From an uncultured Collinsella sp. (GTDB lineage: Bacteria; Actinomycetota; Coriobacteriia; Coriobacteriales; Coriobacteriaceae): a stretch of 64,000 bases of DNA. A program made the position numbers and the translations under genes. The stretch is taken from assembly GCA_900541645.1 (NCBI GenBank), contig UQKQ01000006.1, positions 1 to 64,000 on the forward strand, read 5' to 3'. Below the pieces are notes generated by a model. The model worked only from the letters and a program-made list of their open reading frames with translations, did no database searches and was not told the origin of the DNA. This document shows positions 26,794 through 34,798 of the stretch, in pieces (the stretch's first letter is position 1; the number at the start of each line of letters is the position of its first letter).

Positions 26794-27846
26794 ATGAATC
26801 CCAGGACTAAATCTCAGGACATTCGCGACTTGAGCCAAAACGATATTCGCGAGCTCGTGGCCGAACTTGGCCAGCCCGCCTTCCGCGCGAAGCAGCTCAT
26901 CGAATGGGTCTTTGAGAAGAACGTTTGTTCGTTTGACGATATGACCAATCTTCCCAAGGCTTTCCGTGAGCAGCTTAAAGAGGCTTTTGCCTTTGATACG
27001 CCGACTGAACTCACCAAGCAGGTTTCCAAAGATGGCTCGCGCAAGTATCTGCTCGAGTACCACGATGGCATTTCTGTCGAGACTGTCGGCATGCCCCGTC
27101 GCAACAAGCTTTCCGTCTGCGTTTCCACCCAGGCAGGCTGCGGCATGGGCTGCGCCTTTTGCGCTACCGGTCTCAACGGCCTCAAGCGCTCTCTGACCGC
27201 TCAAGAGATCGTCGACCAGGTGCTTCATGTATCCAACGACTTTGGCGAGCGTGCCACAAGCGTTGTCTTCATGGGCCAGGGCGAGCCGTTTGCCAACTAC
27301 GACGAGGTTCTCAAGGCACTGCGTATCCTCAACGACCCCGATGGCATCGGTATCGGCGCTCGTCACCTCACCGTCTCTACCAGCGGCGTTATTCCCGGTA
27401 TTCGCAAATTTGCCGATATCCCCGAGCAGTTCACGCTTGCCGTTTCCCTGCATTCCGCCATCCAGTCGACGCGCAATAAGCTCATGCCCGGTGTCAAGAA
27501 GTACACGCTGCTTCGCCTTCACGAAGCGCTTCAGCTCTACACCGAGAAGACTGGCCGCCGCCCGACCTATGAGTATGCCATGATCGAAGGCGTCAACGAT
27601 ACGAATCCCGAGATGCAGGCACTCTGCGACTTCTGCGAGGGAACGCTGTGCCACGTTAACCTGATTCAACTTAACGACATCGAGGGCAGCCCGCTCAAGC
27701 CGTCGCCGATTCATAAGGTTGAGGATCTTCAGCGTCGTCTTGAGTCCCGTGGCATCGAGACCACGATTCGTAACTCCCGTGGTAACGATATTGACGCCGC
27801 TTGCGGACAGCTGAAACAGCGCTTCAAAGTTCAGAAGAACGCATAG
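26794..27846 (+). CDS. rlmN: 23S rRNA A2503-C2/tRNA A37 methyltransferase
   Basis: 350-residue radical-SAM enzyme that methylates C2 of A2503 in 23S rRNA (and A37 of some tRNAs). The cluster motif CGMGCAFC has Cys116, Cys120 and Cys123. The chain also has the MGQGEPFANYDEV motif, VSTSGVIPGI, SLHSA, and the C-terminal NSRGNDIDAACGQL that holds the methyl-carrying Cys. AAGG precedes the ATG. Plus-oriented among minus-strand neighbours, with its own terminator. Confidence 0.96.
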   Translation: MNPRTKSQDIRDLSQNDIRELVAELGQPAFRAKQLIEWVFEKNVCSFDDMTNLPKAFREQLKEAFAFDTPTELTKQVSKDGSRKYLLEYHDGISVETVGMPRRNKLSVCVSTQAGCGMGCAFCATGLNGLKRSLTAQEIVDQVLHVSNDFGERATSVVFMGQGEPFANYDEVLKALRILNDPDGIGIGARHLTVSTSGVIPGIRKFADIPEQFTLAVSLHSAIQSTRNKLMPGVKKYTLLRLHEALQLYTEKTGRRPTYEYAMIEGVNDTNPEMQALCDFCEGTLCHVNLIQLNDIEGSPLKPSPIHKVEDLQRRLESRGIETTIRNSRGNDIDAACGQLKQRFKVQKNA

Positions 27847-27864
27847 GGGAGTCGCACTCCAAAA

Positions 27865-27880
27865 CGTTTCATGTGAAACA
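27865..27880. promoter_or_regulatory. Degenerate parS-like site
   Basis: CGTTTCATGTGAAACA differs from the perfect sites at 30028-30121 (TGTTTCACGTGAAACA) at two bases. It lies between rlmN and its terminator. Confidence 0.5.
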
Positions 27881-27884
27881 TCGA

Positions 27885-27929
27885 ACGGCCCCGGTTGCAG
27901 GATATGCAACCGGGGCCGTTTCATTTATT
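27885..27929 (+). terminator. Intrinsic terminator of rlmN
   Basis: ACGGCCCCGGTTGCA/TGCAACCGGGGCCGT perfect 15-bp stem, then a T-rich stretch. Confidence 0.9.
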
Positions 27930-27978
27930 GACCTCAATTTTGGACCAGCTGCTACCTTTCCCATTTTTTACGGACAAA

Positions 27979-28018
27979 ATAAGGGGCCCATGTCTCATGA
28001 ATCAGACAAGGGACCCTC
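27979..28018 (-). terminator. Terminator of the parAB operon
   Basis: Minus-strand imperfect stem GGGTCCCTTGTCT/AGACATGGGCCCC followed by TTATTTTG, 27 bases past the small membrane-protein stop. Confidence 0.7.
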
Positions 28019-28045
28019 AAAATATGCAGGGTAATTGTTAGGTAC

Positions 28046-28300
28046 CTAATAGCCTACATTTTCCCATTGGTTGCTAACCCAACCTTGATTAATCTTAGGA
28101 TTTTTTGTTACCTGAGCAGTGCGCATGGCAACATCTTCTGTCATAACATCCATTTTCTTCTTGGAAGTATCGACAATATCTTGCGCACCACGAAGCAAAC
28201 GACCTCGAAGTTCATCGTCTGTCGCGATCTTATAGCCAGCAAAGGCACCGGCCGCGACAGTCGTCACCAATGCAATCGCAGTTAAAATCTTATTCCTCAT
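28046..28300 (-). CDS. Small YtxH-like membrane protein
   Basis: 84 residues. An N-terminal signal/anchor helix (ILTAIALVTTVAAGAFAGY) is followed by a charged helical region (ATDDELRGRLLRGAQDIVDTSKKK), the usual pattern of YtxH-domain or general stress-type small proteins. The ATG at 28300 is chosen because AAGGAGG lies 6 bases upstream; it overlaps the end of parB by 11 bases. Probably the last gene of the parA-parB unit. Function unknown. Confidence 0.7.
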   Translation of the reverse strand: MRNKILTAIALVTTVAAGAFAGYKIATDDELRGRLLRGAQDIVDTSKKKMDVMTEDVAMRTAQVTKNPKINQGWVSNQWENVGY

Positions 28301-29195
28301 CTTGGCCTCCTTGATCAAACTGAATCATTTCACCAAGAATACGAGAGAGCTCTTCCTCGTCTTTAAACTCAATCTCAATCTTATTCTTTCCACGCGAGCT
28401 TTTCACGCGCACGTTGGTATTAAATACCTGACGAAGTACACGCGCAGCCTTTTTAAAAGACTGCGGCGTTGCGGGCCGCGGCGTCTTAGGTGTCTCTCCG
28501 GCAGAAAACAATGGAGCAAGATTTTCTGTCGCTCTTACGGAAAGGCCCTCCGCAACAACCTTCTCTGCAAGTCGAATTCGAGCATCCTCATAGGGAACTG
28601 CAAGAATCGCACGTGAGTGACCAGCAGTAAGTTTACCCTCAAAAATCATCTGCTGAACTACTTCGGGGAGATCGAGAAGGCGCAGCGAGTTTGTAATTGC
28701 AGAGCGTGACTTGCTTACGGCCTTCGACAATGCCTCCTGGGTCATTCCGCTAGCATCGATGAGCTGGCGATAGCCCTTAGCCTCTTCGACGGGATTCAAA
28801 TCAGAACGCTGAAGGTTTTCGATAAGAGCAAGAGCCAGCATCTCTTCATCATTAACATCTTTAATGATGACAGGCAGTTCCTCAAGACCAGCAAGCTTTG
28901 ACGCCTGGTAACGACGCTCACCAGCGATGATCTCATAGCCGTTTCCATGCTTGCGAACCAAGAGCGGCTGCAGAACGCCATGTTCTTGGATTGACTCGCT
29001 CAACTCGCGAAGTTCAGTTTCATTAAAGTGAATTCGCGGTTGATTAGGGTTGGGAACGATATCCTCAATAGGTAGTTTTGTTTCAGATGCGGCATTTGAA
29101 GCAGATGCAGCAGAACCACCGGTCTCATACTCAGCCTCTGAGACCAAAGCATTGAGTCCGCGTCCCAATCCACCACGTTTCTTTGCACTAGGCAC
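28290..29195 (-). CDS. parB: Chromosome-partitioning protein ParB
   Basis: 301 residues. The N-terminus has the ParA-stimulating RGGLGRGLNALV peptide, then the ParB CTPase domain (IVPNPNQPR, GVLQPLLVR, GERRYQAS, ALIENLQRSDLNPVEEA), the parS-binding helix-turn-helix (GMTQEALSKAVSKSRSAITNSLRLL) and a C-terminal dimerisation part. It should load SMC and spread from the parS sites at 30028-30121. Its start overlaps parA by 8 bases. Confidence 0.97.
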   Translation of the reverse strand: MPSAKKRGGLGRGLNALVSEAEYETGGSAASASNAASETKLPIEDIVPNPNQPRIHFNETELRELSESIQEHGVLQPLLVRKHGNGYEIIAGERRYQASKLAGLEELPVIIKDVNDEEMLALALIENLQRSDLNPVEEAKGYRQLIDASGMTQEALSKAVSKSRSAITNSLRLLDLPEVVQQMIFEGKLTAGHSRAILAVPYEDARIRLAEKVVAEGLSVRATENLAPLFSAGETPKTPRPATPQSFKKAARVLRQVFNTNVRVKSSRGKNKIEIEFKDEEELSRILGEMIQFDQGGQDEE

Positions 29196-29988
29196 GCTTG
29201 ATCACCTCTTTTGCAAGGTTCATATACGCTTTTGCACCCTTATTTTGAGGTGCATAGGTAATTACCGGTTCTCCAAAAGACGGAGCTTCAGAGATTTTAA
29301 CCGTACGGGGAATCAGCGTCTTAAACGCCTTATCACCAAAGTACGATTGAACTTCCTCAACAACCTGATTCGACAAAGAAGTACGTGAGTCATACATGGT
29401 CATAAGCACGCCATAGGTGTCTAAGCCCTTATTCAGACGTGATTTGACCATCTTCATTGACTCAAGCAGCTTCGTAACGCCCTCGAGTGCGTAATACTCA
29501 CACTGGATTGGAATCAAAACGCTATCTGCTGCGGTCAAGGCATTGATAGTAAGCAGGCCGAGCGAAGGAGGACAGTCAATGAATATAAAATCGAACTCGT
29601 CCTGAATCGGCTCAAGCAAATCTTTGAGGCGGGTTTCACGAGCAATTGCGCTTACGAGCTCAATTTCGGCACCTGCAAGCTGAATCGTAGCTGGAATTAC
29701 GAATACCTTTTTGCAATTTGTATCAAGAACAAGCGATTCTGCCGGCACATCATTCAACAATGCATCATAGATGCAGTGATCAAGGTCTTCTTTTTCAATT
29801 CCAAATCCACTGGTGCTGTTTCCCTGCGGATCAAAATCGACAATCAGGGTCTTACGACCCTGCTCACCCAGTGCTGCTGCAAGGTTTACAGCAGTCGTTG
29901 ACTTACCGACACCGCCTTTTTGATTGATGATTGCAATGATACGCGTGTCTTTTGCGCTCTTAGAACGCTTAACGTCGCGAAATCCCAC
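29188..29988 (-). CDS. parA: Chromosome-partitioning ATPase ParA/Soj
   Basis: 266 residues of the deviant-Walker MinD/ParA class: IIAIINQKGGVGKSTTAVNLA near the N-terminus (signature Lys in KGGVGKS), LIVDFDPQGN, FIFIDCPPSLGLL and the C-terminal Arg/Lys-rich DNA-binding surface. It starts at a GTG with AGGAGG just upstream. It works with ParB and may also modulate DnaA, as Soj does in Bacillus. Confidence 0.97.
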   Translation of the reverse strand: MGFRDVKRSKSAKDTRIIAIINQKGGVGKSTTAVNLAAALGEQGRKTLIVDFDPQGNSTSGFGIEKEDLDHCIYDALLNDVPAESLVLDTNCKKVFVIPATIQLAGAEIELVSAIARETRLKDLLEPIQDEFDFIFIDCPPSLGLLTINALTAADSVLIPIQCEYYALEGVTKLLESMKMVKSRLNKGLDTYGVLMTMYDSRTSLSNQVVEEVQSYFGDKAFKTLIPRTVKISEAPSFGEPVITYAPQNKGAKAYMNLAKEVIKRA

Positions 29989-30027
29989 GGTCCCTCCTGG
30001 TGTGTATTAAAGCTGTCAAACGGAGGA

Positions 30028-30121
30028 TGTTTCACGTGAAACATTCCGATTCGATATCAACCGCCATGTTTCACGTGAAACACTGCAAGTTGTTAGTATC
30101 CATTATGTTTCACGTGAAACA
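30028..30121. promoter_or_regulatory. Cluster of three perfect parS sites
   Basis: TGTTTCACGTGAAACA occurs exactly at 30028-30043, 30067-30082 and 30106-30121, start to start exactly 39 bases apart, between rsmG and parA. ParB-loading centre next to oriC; overlap with the parA promoter suggests autoregulation. Confidence 0.95.
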
Positions 30122-30122
30122 T

Positions 30123-30860
30123 CTAGGCAAGCGGATTCTTCTTTGCCATGCCATTTGCACGAGGCAATGAAACGGATGCTGGATGACTCTTTTTAAGAAC
30201 AATGAACTCCCTGTGGCCCAAGCCCTCAGGCAAATCGATTGCGTCATTCAGAAGCAAAGTGAAGCCACAAATCTTAGCTGCTGACATGCCGGAAGCAAGC
30301 TCCTCAAACGAAGGATTACCCTTGGTGATAACAAATAGCCCTCCGTCTTTAATGAACGGAGCCGCATACTCAACAAGAATCGGTAGAGGAGCCAGTGCAC
30401 GGGCGGTTACGACAGAAAACTGCTTCTTATGGCTTCGAGCATATTCTTCAAGGCGATCATGAACCGCATGAGCATGTTTCAATCCAAGAGCATCAACAAA
30501 AGAATTGACAGCATCAACCTTCTTCCCAACAGAGTCAATATAAGTAGCTTTACGATGCGTGGTTATGGTTAAAGGAATACCAGGGAAGCCCGCACCTGTT
30601 CCCATATCGAGCAAAGCTCCCTCAGGAGCCTTATTGATATAGGGAAGCAAAACAAGTGAGTCGAGGATATGAAGTACTGCAGCATCTTCTACGTTAAGAA
30701 TACGGGTAAGATTGGTTGTCTTATTTTTTTCCAGAACCAAATCCAAATGCTGAATACAGTTCCTCAGCTCAACATCAGTTACGCTCAAGGAAAACTCTTT
30801 GCAATAAGAAGTTAGACGACTCAACATCTTGTCAGCCTGCTGATCAGTAAGTACTAACAA
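30123..30860 (-). CDS. rsmG: 16S rRNA G527 N7-methyltransferase
   Basis: 245 residues, SAM-dependent methyltransferase of 16S rRNA (GidB). Signatures: TNLTRI before the fold, HILDSL, the SAM loop LLDMGTGAGFPGIPL, IDSVGKKVDAV, VTARALAPLPILVEYA. I place the start at a TTG (30860) with AAGGAG 6 bases upstream. A longer frame to 30908 would begin inside the T-run of the preceding terminator. Loss of this gene gives low-level streptomycin resistance in other bacteria; here it looks intact. Confidence 0.93.
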   Translation of the reverse strand: MLVLTDQQADKMLSRLTSYCKEFSLSVTDVELRNCIQHLDLVLEKNKTTNLTRILNVEDAAVLHILDSLVLLPYINKAPEGALLDMGTGAGFPGIPLTITTHRKATYIDSVGKKVDAVNSFVDALGLKHAHAVHDRLEEYARSHKKQFSVVTARALAPLPILVEYAAPFIKDGGLFVITKGNPSFEELASGMSAAKICGFTLLLNDAIDLPEGLGHREFIVLKKSHPASVSLPRANGMAKKNPLA

Positions 30861-30906
30861 CGAAAGCTCCTTTCTGACAAAAATCAGTGTATCGAGAACT
30901 TTTGAC

Positions 30907-30936
30907 AAAAAAAGGGGACGTGGAAACCACGTCCCC
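30907..30936 (-). terminator. Terminator between jag and rsmG
   Basis: AGGGGACGTGG/CCACGTCCCCT stem with a run of seven T on the minus strand, 20 bases past the jag stop. It separates the yidC-jag unit from rsmG. Confidence 0.9.
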
Positions 30937-30956
30937 TTAGCATAAGCTCGAGTAGA

Positions 30957-31526
30957 TTATCGAGCAACAATCACCACATGGCGATCAGGGTCAGAACCCT
31001 CAGAATGAGTATCGACGGCATCATTGCCACGAAGTGCAATGTGAACCAGTCGACGCTCATAGGCATTCATGGGCGGAAGCGAAACACTCTTATGAGTGCG
31101 GATGGCACGCTCGGCTGCAGACTGAGCCATGGACGCAACCTTGTCCTGACGGCGGCTCTTGTATCCCTCGACGTCCACTACAACCGGATACCTAAAGCCA
31201 AGCTTGCGGCTCACTAGCAAAGAGAACATAACCTGAAGGGCATCAAGGGTGCGACCATGACGGCCAATGAGAACAGCAAGGTCGGGAGCCGTTACATCCA
31301 GAATCAGTTCACCCTCGTCGCCCTCATACTCATCGATAGGAGAGTTGGCGGCATCGAAGTGCGAAAGGATGGAACGCAGGATGGAAATCGCGACATCGGC
31401 AATGGTGTCGAGCTCCTCGTCGGTCAGCTCTTCACCGGCCTTGTAGCGCTGTGCAATCTCTGGATAATCGCCCGCGACCTGCGGGGCAACCTCCTCAAGC
31501 ATATCCTCGATGATCTCTTCAGACAT
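30957..31526 (-). CDS. jag: RNA-binding protein Jag/KhpB
   Basis: 189 residues. An acidic N-terminal Jag region, then a KH domain (LIGRHGRTLDALQVMFSLL, with GRHG in place of GxxG) and a C-terminal R3H domain (RAIRTHKSVSLPPMNAYERRLVHIALR). KhpB partners KhpA in RNA chaperoning and cell-envelope control. The start MSEE at 31526 has GGAG 7 bases upstream. It follows yidC, the usual order. Confidence 0.94.
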   Translation of the reverse strand: MSEEIIEDMLEEVAPQVAGDYPEIAQRYKAGEELTDEELDTIADVAISILRSILSHFDAANSPIDEYEGDEGELILDVTAPDLAVLIGRHGRTLDALQVMFSLLVSRKLGFRYPVVVDVEGYKSRRQDKVASMAQSAAERAIRTHKSVSLPPMNAYERRLVHIALRGNDAVDTHSEGSDPDRHVVIVAR

Positions 31527-31570
31527 AACGTACTCCAAAAGTTAGGTACCTAAATAAGATTGATATCCCG

Positions 31571-32341
31571 CTACTTCTTCTTGTGCGGGCGCGGCTTCTT
31601 TTCGCGACGAGTGACCTCAACCTGCAGCGGCGCGTTCTTAAGGCGCTCCTCCTCATCGGCCTTCGCCTTGTCGATGACCTTCTGCGTCACAAAAATCTGC
31701 TGGATAACCTGCCAAGCAGACGAGACGTCGTAGTACAGCAGAACACCAACGGGAAGGCTCCAGCCCATCCAAAGCATCATGACCGTCATGACAACGGCCA
31801 TCATACGCATGCTCTGAGCCTGCTGGCCGGTCTGGTTGCGCGACATATAGAGCTGCGGAATCAGGGTCAGGACAGCGAACAGGATCAGGCAGACCAGCGC
31901 AGGCAGCGCGACCATAAAGCCATCGGCAAAGGAGGCACTCGGCGTGGTGGTCAGGTCGGGCAGAATATTAAAGAACGAGAACGCGCCGTCGTTAAAGTAG
32001 TCCGGCAGGTTACGCAGCAGCGTAAATAGGGCGAACAGGACAGGCATCTGAATCAACAGCGGCAGACAACCAGCCATCGGGTTGAACTTGTTCTCGCTGT
32101 AGAACTTCTGCATTTCCTCGGCCTGACGCTGGGGATCGTCGGCATAGCGCTCCTGGATCTCGAGCATCTTGGGCTGCAGCACCTGCATGCGTGCCGTCGA
32201 CTTAGTCGACTTGAGCATAAGCGGCGTCAGTAGCAGACGGATGATGACCACCAGGATGATGATGGACAGGCCCCAGTCGACCGCAAAGGTCTGGATGAGC
32301 TTGAGCAGCTCGAAAAGGATGTTAACGATCCAATCCCACAT
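31571..32341 (-). CDS. yidC: Membrane protein insertase YidC/Oxa1
   Basis: 256 residues, the short Gram-positive form without the large periplasmic domain. The five-helix core is visible: an N-terminal helix, SIIILVVIIRLLLTPLMLKS with the conserved Arg in the groove, the cytoplasmic hairpin QERYADDPQRQAEEMQKFY, NPMAGCLPLLIQMPVLFALF, and the late helices, then a very basic tail (REKKPRPHKKK) for ribosome contact. There is no lipobox. Part of the rpmH-rnpA-yidD-yidC-jag series. Confidence 0.96.
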   Translation of the reverse strand: MWDWIVNILFELLKLIQTFAVDWGLSIIILVVIIRLLLTPLMLKSTKSTARMQVLQPKMLEIQERYADDPQRQAEEMQKFYSENKFNPMAGCLPLLIQMPVLFALFTLLRNLPDYFNDGAFSFFNILPDLTTTPSASFADGFMVALPALVCLILFAVLTLIPQLYMSRNQTGQQAQSMRMMAVVMTVMMLWMGWSLPVGVLLYYDVSSAWQVIQQIFVTQKVIDKAKADEEERLKNAPLQVEVTRREKKPRPHKKK

Positions 32342-32370
32342 GTAAGTTTTCCTCCGATAGCGAGTGCCCG

Positions 32371-32595
32371 CTAGGGCACAGGGTCATAACCGCCGACGTG
32401 CAGGGGATTGCAGCGAGCGATGCGCCTCACGGCAAGCCAGCAGCCTCTCAAAACACCGTACTTCTCAATCGCCTGGACGGCGTATTGCGAGCACGTTGGG
32501 TAATAAATGCAGGCGTCAGGCAATAAGGGCGAAATAACCTGTTGATATATGCGAATAGGAGCGATGGCAACACGTCGCAAAACGTGATTGCTCAT
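32371..32595 (-). CDS. yidD: Membrane protein insertion efficiency factor YidD
   Basis: 74 residues with all family landmarks: APIRIYQQVISPLLP, CIYYPTCSQYAVQAI with conserved Cys residues, GCWLAVRRIARCNPLHVGGYDPVP. An amphipathic inner-membrane-associated protein aiding YidC. Its start overlaps the rnpA stop by 4 bases. Confidence 0.95.
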   Translation of the reverse strand: MSNHVLRRVAIAPIRIYQQVISPLLPDACIYYPTCSQYAVQAIEKYGVLRGCWLAVRRIARCNPLHVGGYDPVP

Positions 32596-32930
32596 CGCTC
32601 CTCCCCGGCAACGCCGGCGCGTTTCATAAGCGAACGCAATGCATTGTCCATCTCCTGAGGCGAAGAAACCCTCGTCTTGGGAGTTGCGAACAAGATGATG
32701 TCATAACCCGCAACGGGAAATCCACAGCTGCGGGCGGCCTCGCGCATCACACGCTTAGAACGGTTGCGCACGACAGCACAACCGAGCCGTTTAGCACCAA
32801 CGAAGGCGACCCTTCCGGAGTCGCCTTCGCCAACCGATTCACATATGGTCATTCGAATCAGAAGGTGATTGAAACGACGCCCCTGACTGAACACATGCTC
32901 GAAATCTTGCCGAGACTTAATAGTCTTCAT
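32592..32930 (-). CDS. rnpA: Ribonuclease P protein component
   Basis: 112 residues. Protein subunit of RNase P, which matures tRNA 5' ends. The RNR core is present as VVRNRSKRVMREAAR, with FSQGRRFNHLLIRM before it. Located between rpmH and yidD as in most bacteria. Confidence 0.95.
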   Translation of the reverse strand: MKTIKSRQDFEHVFSQGRRFNHLLIRMTICESVGEGDSGRVAFVGAKRLGCAVVRNRSKRVMREAARSCGFPVAGYDIILFATPKTRVSSPQEMDNALRSLMKRAGVAGEER

Positions 32931-32950
32931 GCGAGATGTGTGTATCGCTG

Positions 32951-33085
32951 CTAGACAGTGAGACGCTTGCGGCCCTTGGCGCGACGACGGGCGAGCACGG
33001 CACGACCACCCTTAGTGGCCATACGGGCACGGAAGCCATGGGTCTTGGCACGCTTACGCTTATTAGGCTGATACGTACGCTTCAT
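32951..33085 (-). CDS. rpmH: Ribosomal protein L34
   Basis: 44 residues, highly basic, with the invariant MKRTYQPNKRKRAKTHGFRA start. GGAGG precedes the ATG at 33085; a longer frame to 33145 is rejected. Confidence 0.97.
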   Translation of the reverse strand: MKRTYQPNKRKRAKTHGFRARMATKGGRAVLARRRAKGRKRLTV

Positions 33086-33430
33086 CTTAAGTTCCTCCTG
33101 CTGCATTTCGAGTGTCCGCGGGGGCGCGGACGCAGATATAGACACGTGAGCTTGAAGATTGTAGGGAAATCAATGTTCAAATGTCAAGAAATCAAAGGTA
33201 AAAGGTTGCGCAGTTCACACGGTTCCCCCATAAGCCGAGCTCGATTTAGCGGTGCATGGCAACTTTTCACGATATTTCATCGAGTTTTCAACAGGTCGTG
33301 TTGGCAATGTTGAGAACTTTTCGTCCGTTTTCCAAAGTTTTCAACAGGTTTTGAAAAGTTGTCGAAAGATGAGAAACATTGCACGGTGAGCTACTATTTG
33401 TTCGAAACCTTTTGAAAGATTGCGAGCGGC
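33086..33430. promoter_or_regulatory. Origin-proximal intergenic region with DnaA-box-like repeats
   Basis: 345 bases between divergent rpmH and the GHKL-ATPase gene. It contains TTTTCAACA at 33285-33293 and 33338-33346 and a related inverted TGTTGAGAA at 33308-33316, amid AT-rich sequence with repeated TTTTC/GAAAA elements. The same nonamer recurs in the ATPase coding region (34471-34479) and after dnaA. Gene polarity flips here. A bipartite origin half or DnaA-controlled promoter is inferred. Confidence 0.5.
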
Positions 33431-34783
33431 ATGTCTGACGACTTTTACACCATGGTCGATTCCGGAGACCCGGCACCCGACAACGAGCACATCACCGGCG
33501 TGCGCGAAGAGCGTGAGGAAGGCGAGCAGACGACCACGCAGGCGCCAAAAGCCATGTACGCCGCGCGCATCGCCGTCTATGACGACATGCTGTCGACACC
33601 GCGTGTGATCGTCATTGATCCGCAGGATGTCCGCACGTATTTGGAAGAGACGACCAACACCGTCTACCAGTGCATGAAAGAACAAGGTGGCCATATCTCG
33701 CTCATGGTCATCCGCGAGATTGTCGAAAACTTTATCCACGCGCACTTTGCCGAGCCCATCATCTCGATTCTGGACGGCGGAGACACCATCCGCTTTGCTG
33801 ATCAAGGACCCGGCATCGACGACAAGGAGCGCGCTTTCGACTTTGGCGTTACCAGCGCAAGCAGCAAGATGAAGCGCTATATCCGTGGAACCGGAGCAGG
33901 GTTTCCCATGGTGCAGGAGTATTTGGAAAACGCCGGCGGGGCCGTGTCCATCGAGGACAACATGGGCAACGGCACCGTGGTTACGGTAAGCCTGGATCCT
34001 AAACGCGTGCAGGAAATCGAACGCGCCGGCGGGCGCGGTGCTGCCGTGCGGCCCGAGACGGAGCAGCCCGCATATCCCCTGCCGGGAGCTTTTGCGCAGC
34101 AGCCCATGGCAACGCAACAGATGCAGCCCCGCGTGGGACAGATGCAGCAGCCCGGAATGCTTCCTACACAAGAGTCCCAGGCGGCGTCGATGTCGATGCC
34201 GCCAAACGTGCCAGAGGCCATGCCGCTGGCGGATCAGGATGCAGCAGCAATGCAGCAGGCGACGGGGGCACCGGGTGGCCAGCAAATGGGATATCAGCCG
34301 TACCAACAGGGATATCCATATCAGCAGATGCCGCCACTGGGGTATGGCCAGCAGTTTCCACAGCAGTACCAGCAGGGATATCAGCAGCCGTACCAGCAGA
34401 TGCCGCAGCAGCAGTACAACCCCTGGGCCCAGCAGATGACTCCGCAGCCTTACCAACAGTGGCCTCAAAGTTTTCAACAGCAAATGCCGCCGATGCAGAG
34501 TTCTCAACAATCAGCAGCTCAAATGATGTATCCTAATGCAGCAAATCAGTATGCGCAGCCACAGCCGGACGTGTTCGTAAGCGATCGCGGCAACGCCGCG
34601 CTGGGCTATCTGGCGCAAAATCAAGCGTGCGGTGCAACCGATCTGGCGAGGGCGTTTGGAAACTCGGCCCCCACTTGGTCACGCACGCTCAATGACTTGG
34701 CGCAGGCCGGCTTGGTCATCAAGCATGGCCAGAAATACCATCTGACCGAACTCGGCGCCGCTCGCGTGCGAGCTCAGAGCTAA
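33431..34783 (+). CDS. GHKL ATPase with Q/P/Y-rich linker and winged helix
   Basis: 450 residues, not a recognised named protein. Residues about 75-200 are a GHKL (HATPase_c) domain: N-box EIVENFIHAHF (from Glu96), G1 DQGPGID near 124, lid with SSKMKRYIRGTGAG and G2-like GAGFPMVQEYL, closing GNGTVVTVSL. There is no phosphoacceptor domain. Residues about 210-375 are low complexity, dominated by Gln, Pro, Tyr, Met and Gly, prion-like in composition. Residues about 380-450 look like a winged helix (GYLAQNQACGATDLARAFGNSAPTWSRTLNDLAQAGLV). The gene ends 15 bases before dnaA and is probably cotranscribed. A role in controlling initiation or sensing at the origin is inferred only. Confidence 0.8.
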   Translation: MSDDFYTMVDSGDPAPDNEHITGVREEREEGEQTTTQAPKAMYAARIAVYDDMLSTPRVIVIDPQDVRTYLEETTNTVYQCMKEQGGHISLMVIREIVENFIHAHFAEPIISILDGGDTIRFADQGPGIDDKERAFDFGVTSASSKMKRYIRGTGAGFPMVQEYLENAGGAVSIEDNMGNGTVVTVSLDPKRVQEIERAGGRGAAVRPETEQPAYPLPGAFAQQPMATQQMQPRVGQMQQPGMLPTQESQAASMSMPPNVPEAMPLADQDAAAMQQATGAPGGQQMGYQPYQQGYPYQQMPPLGYGQQFPQQYQQGYQQPYQQMPQQQYNPWAQQMTPQPYQQWPQSFQQQMPPMQSSQQSAAQMMYPNAANQYAQPQPDVFVSDRGNAALGYLAQNQACGATDLARAFGNSAPTWSRTLNDLAQAGLVIKHGQKYHLTELGAARVRAQS

Positions 34784-34798
34784 AGAACGGGAGAGACA

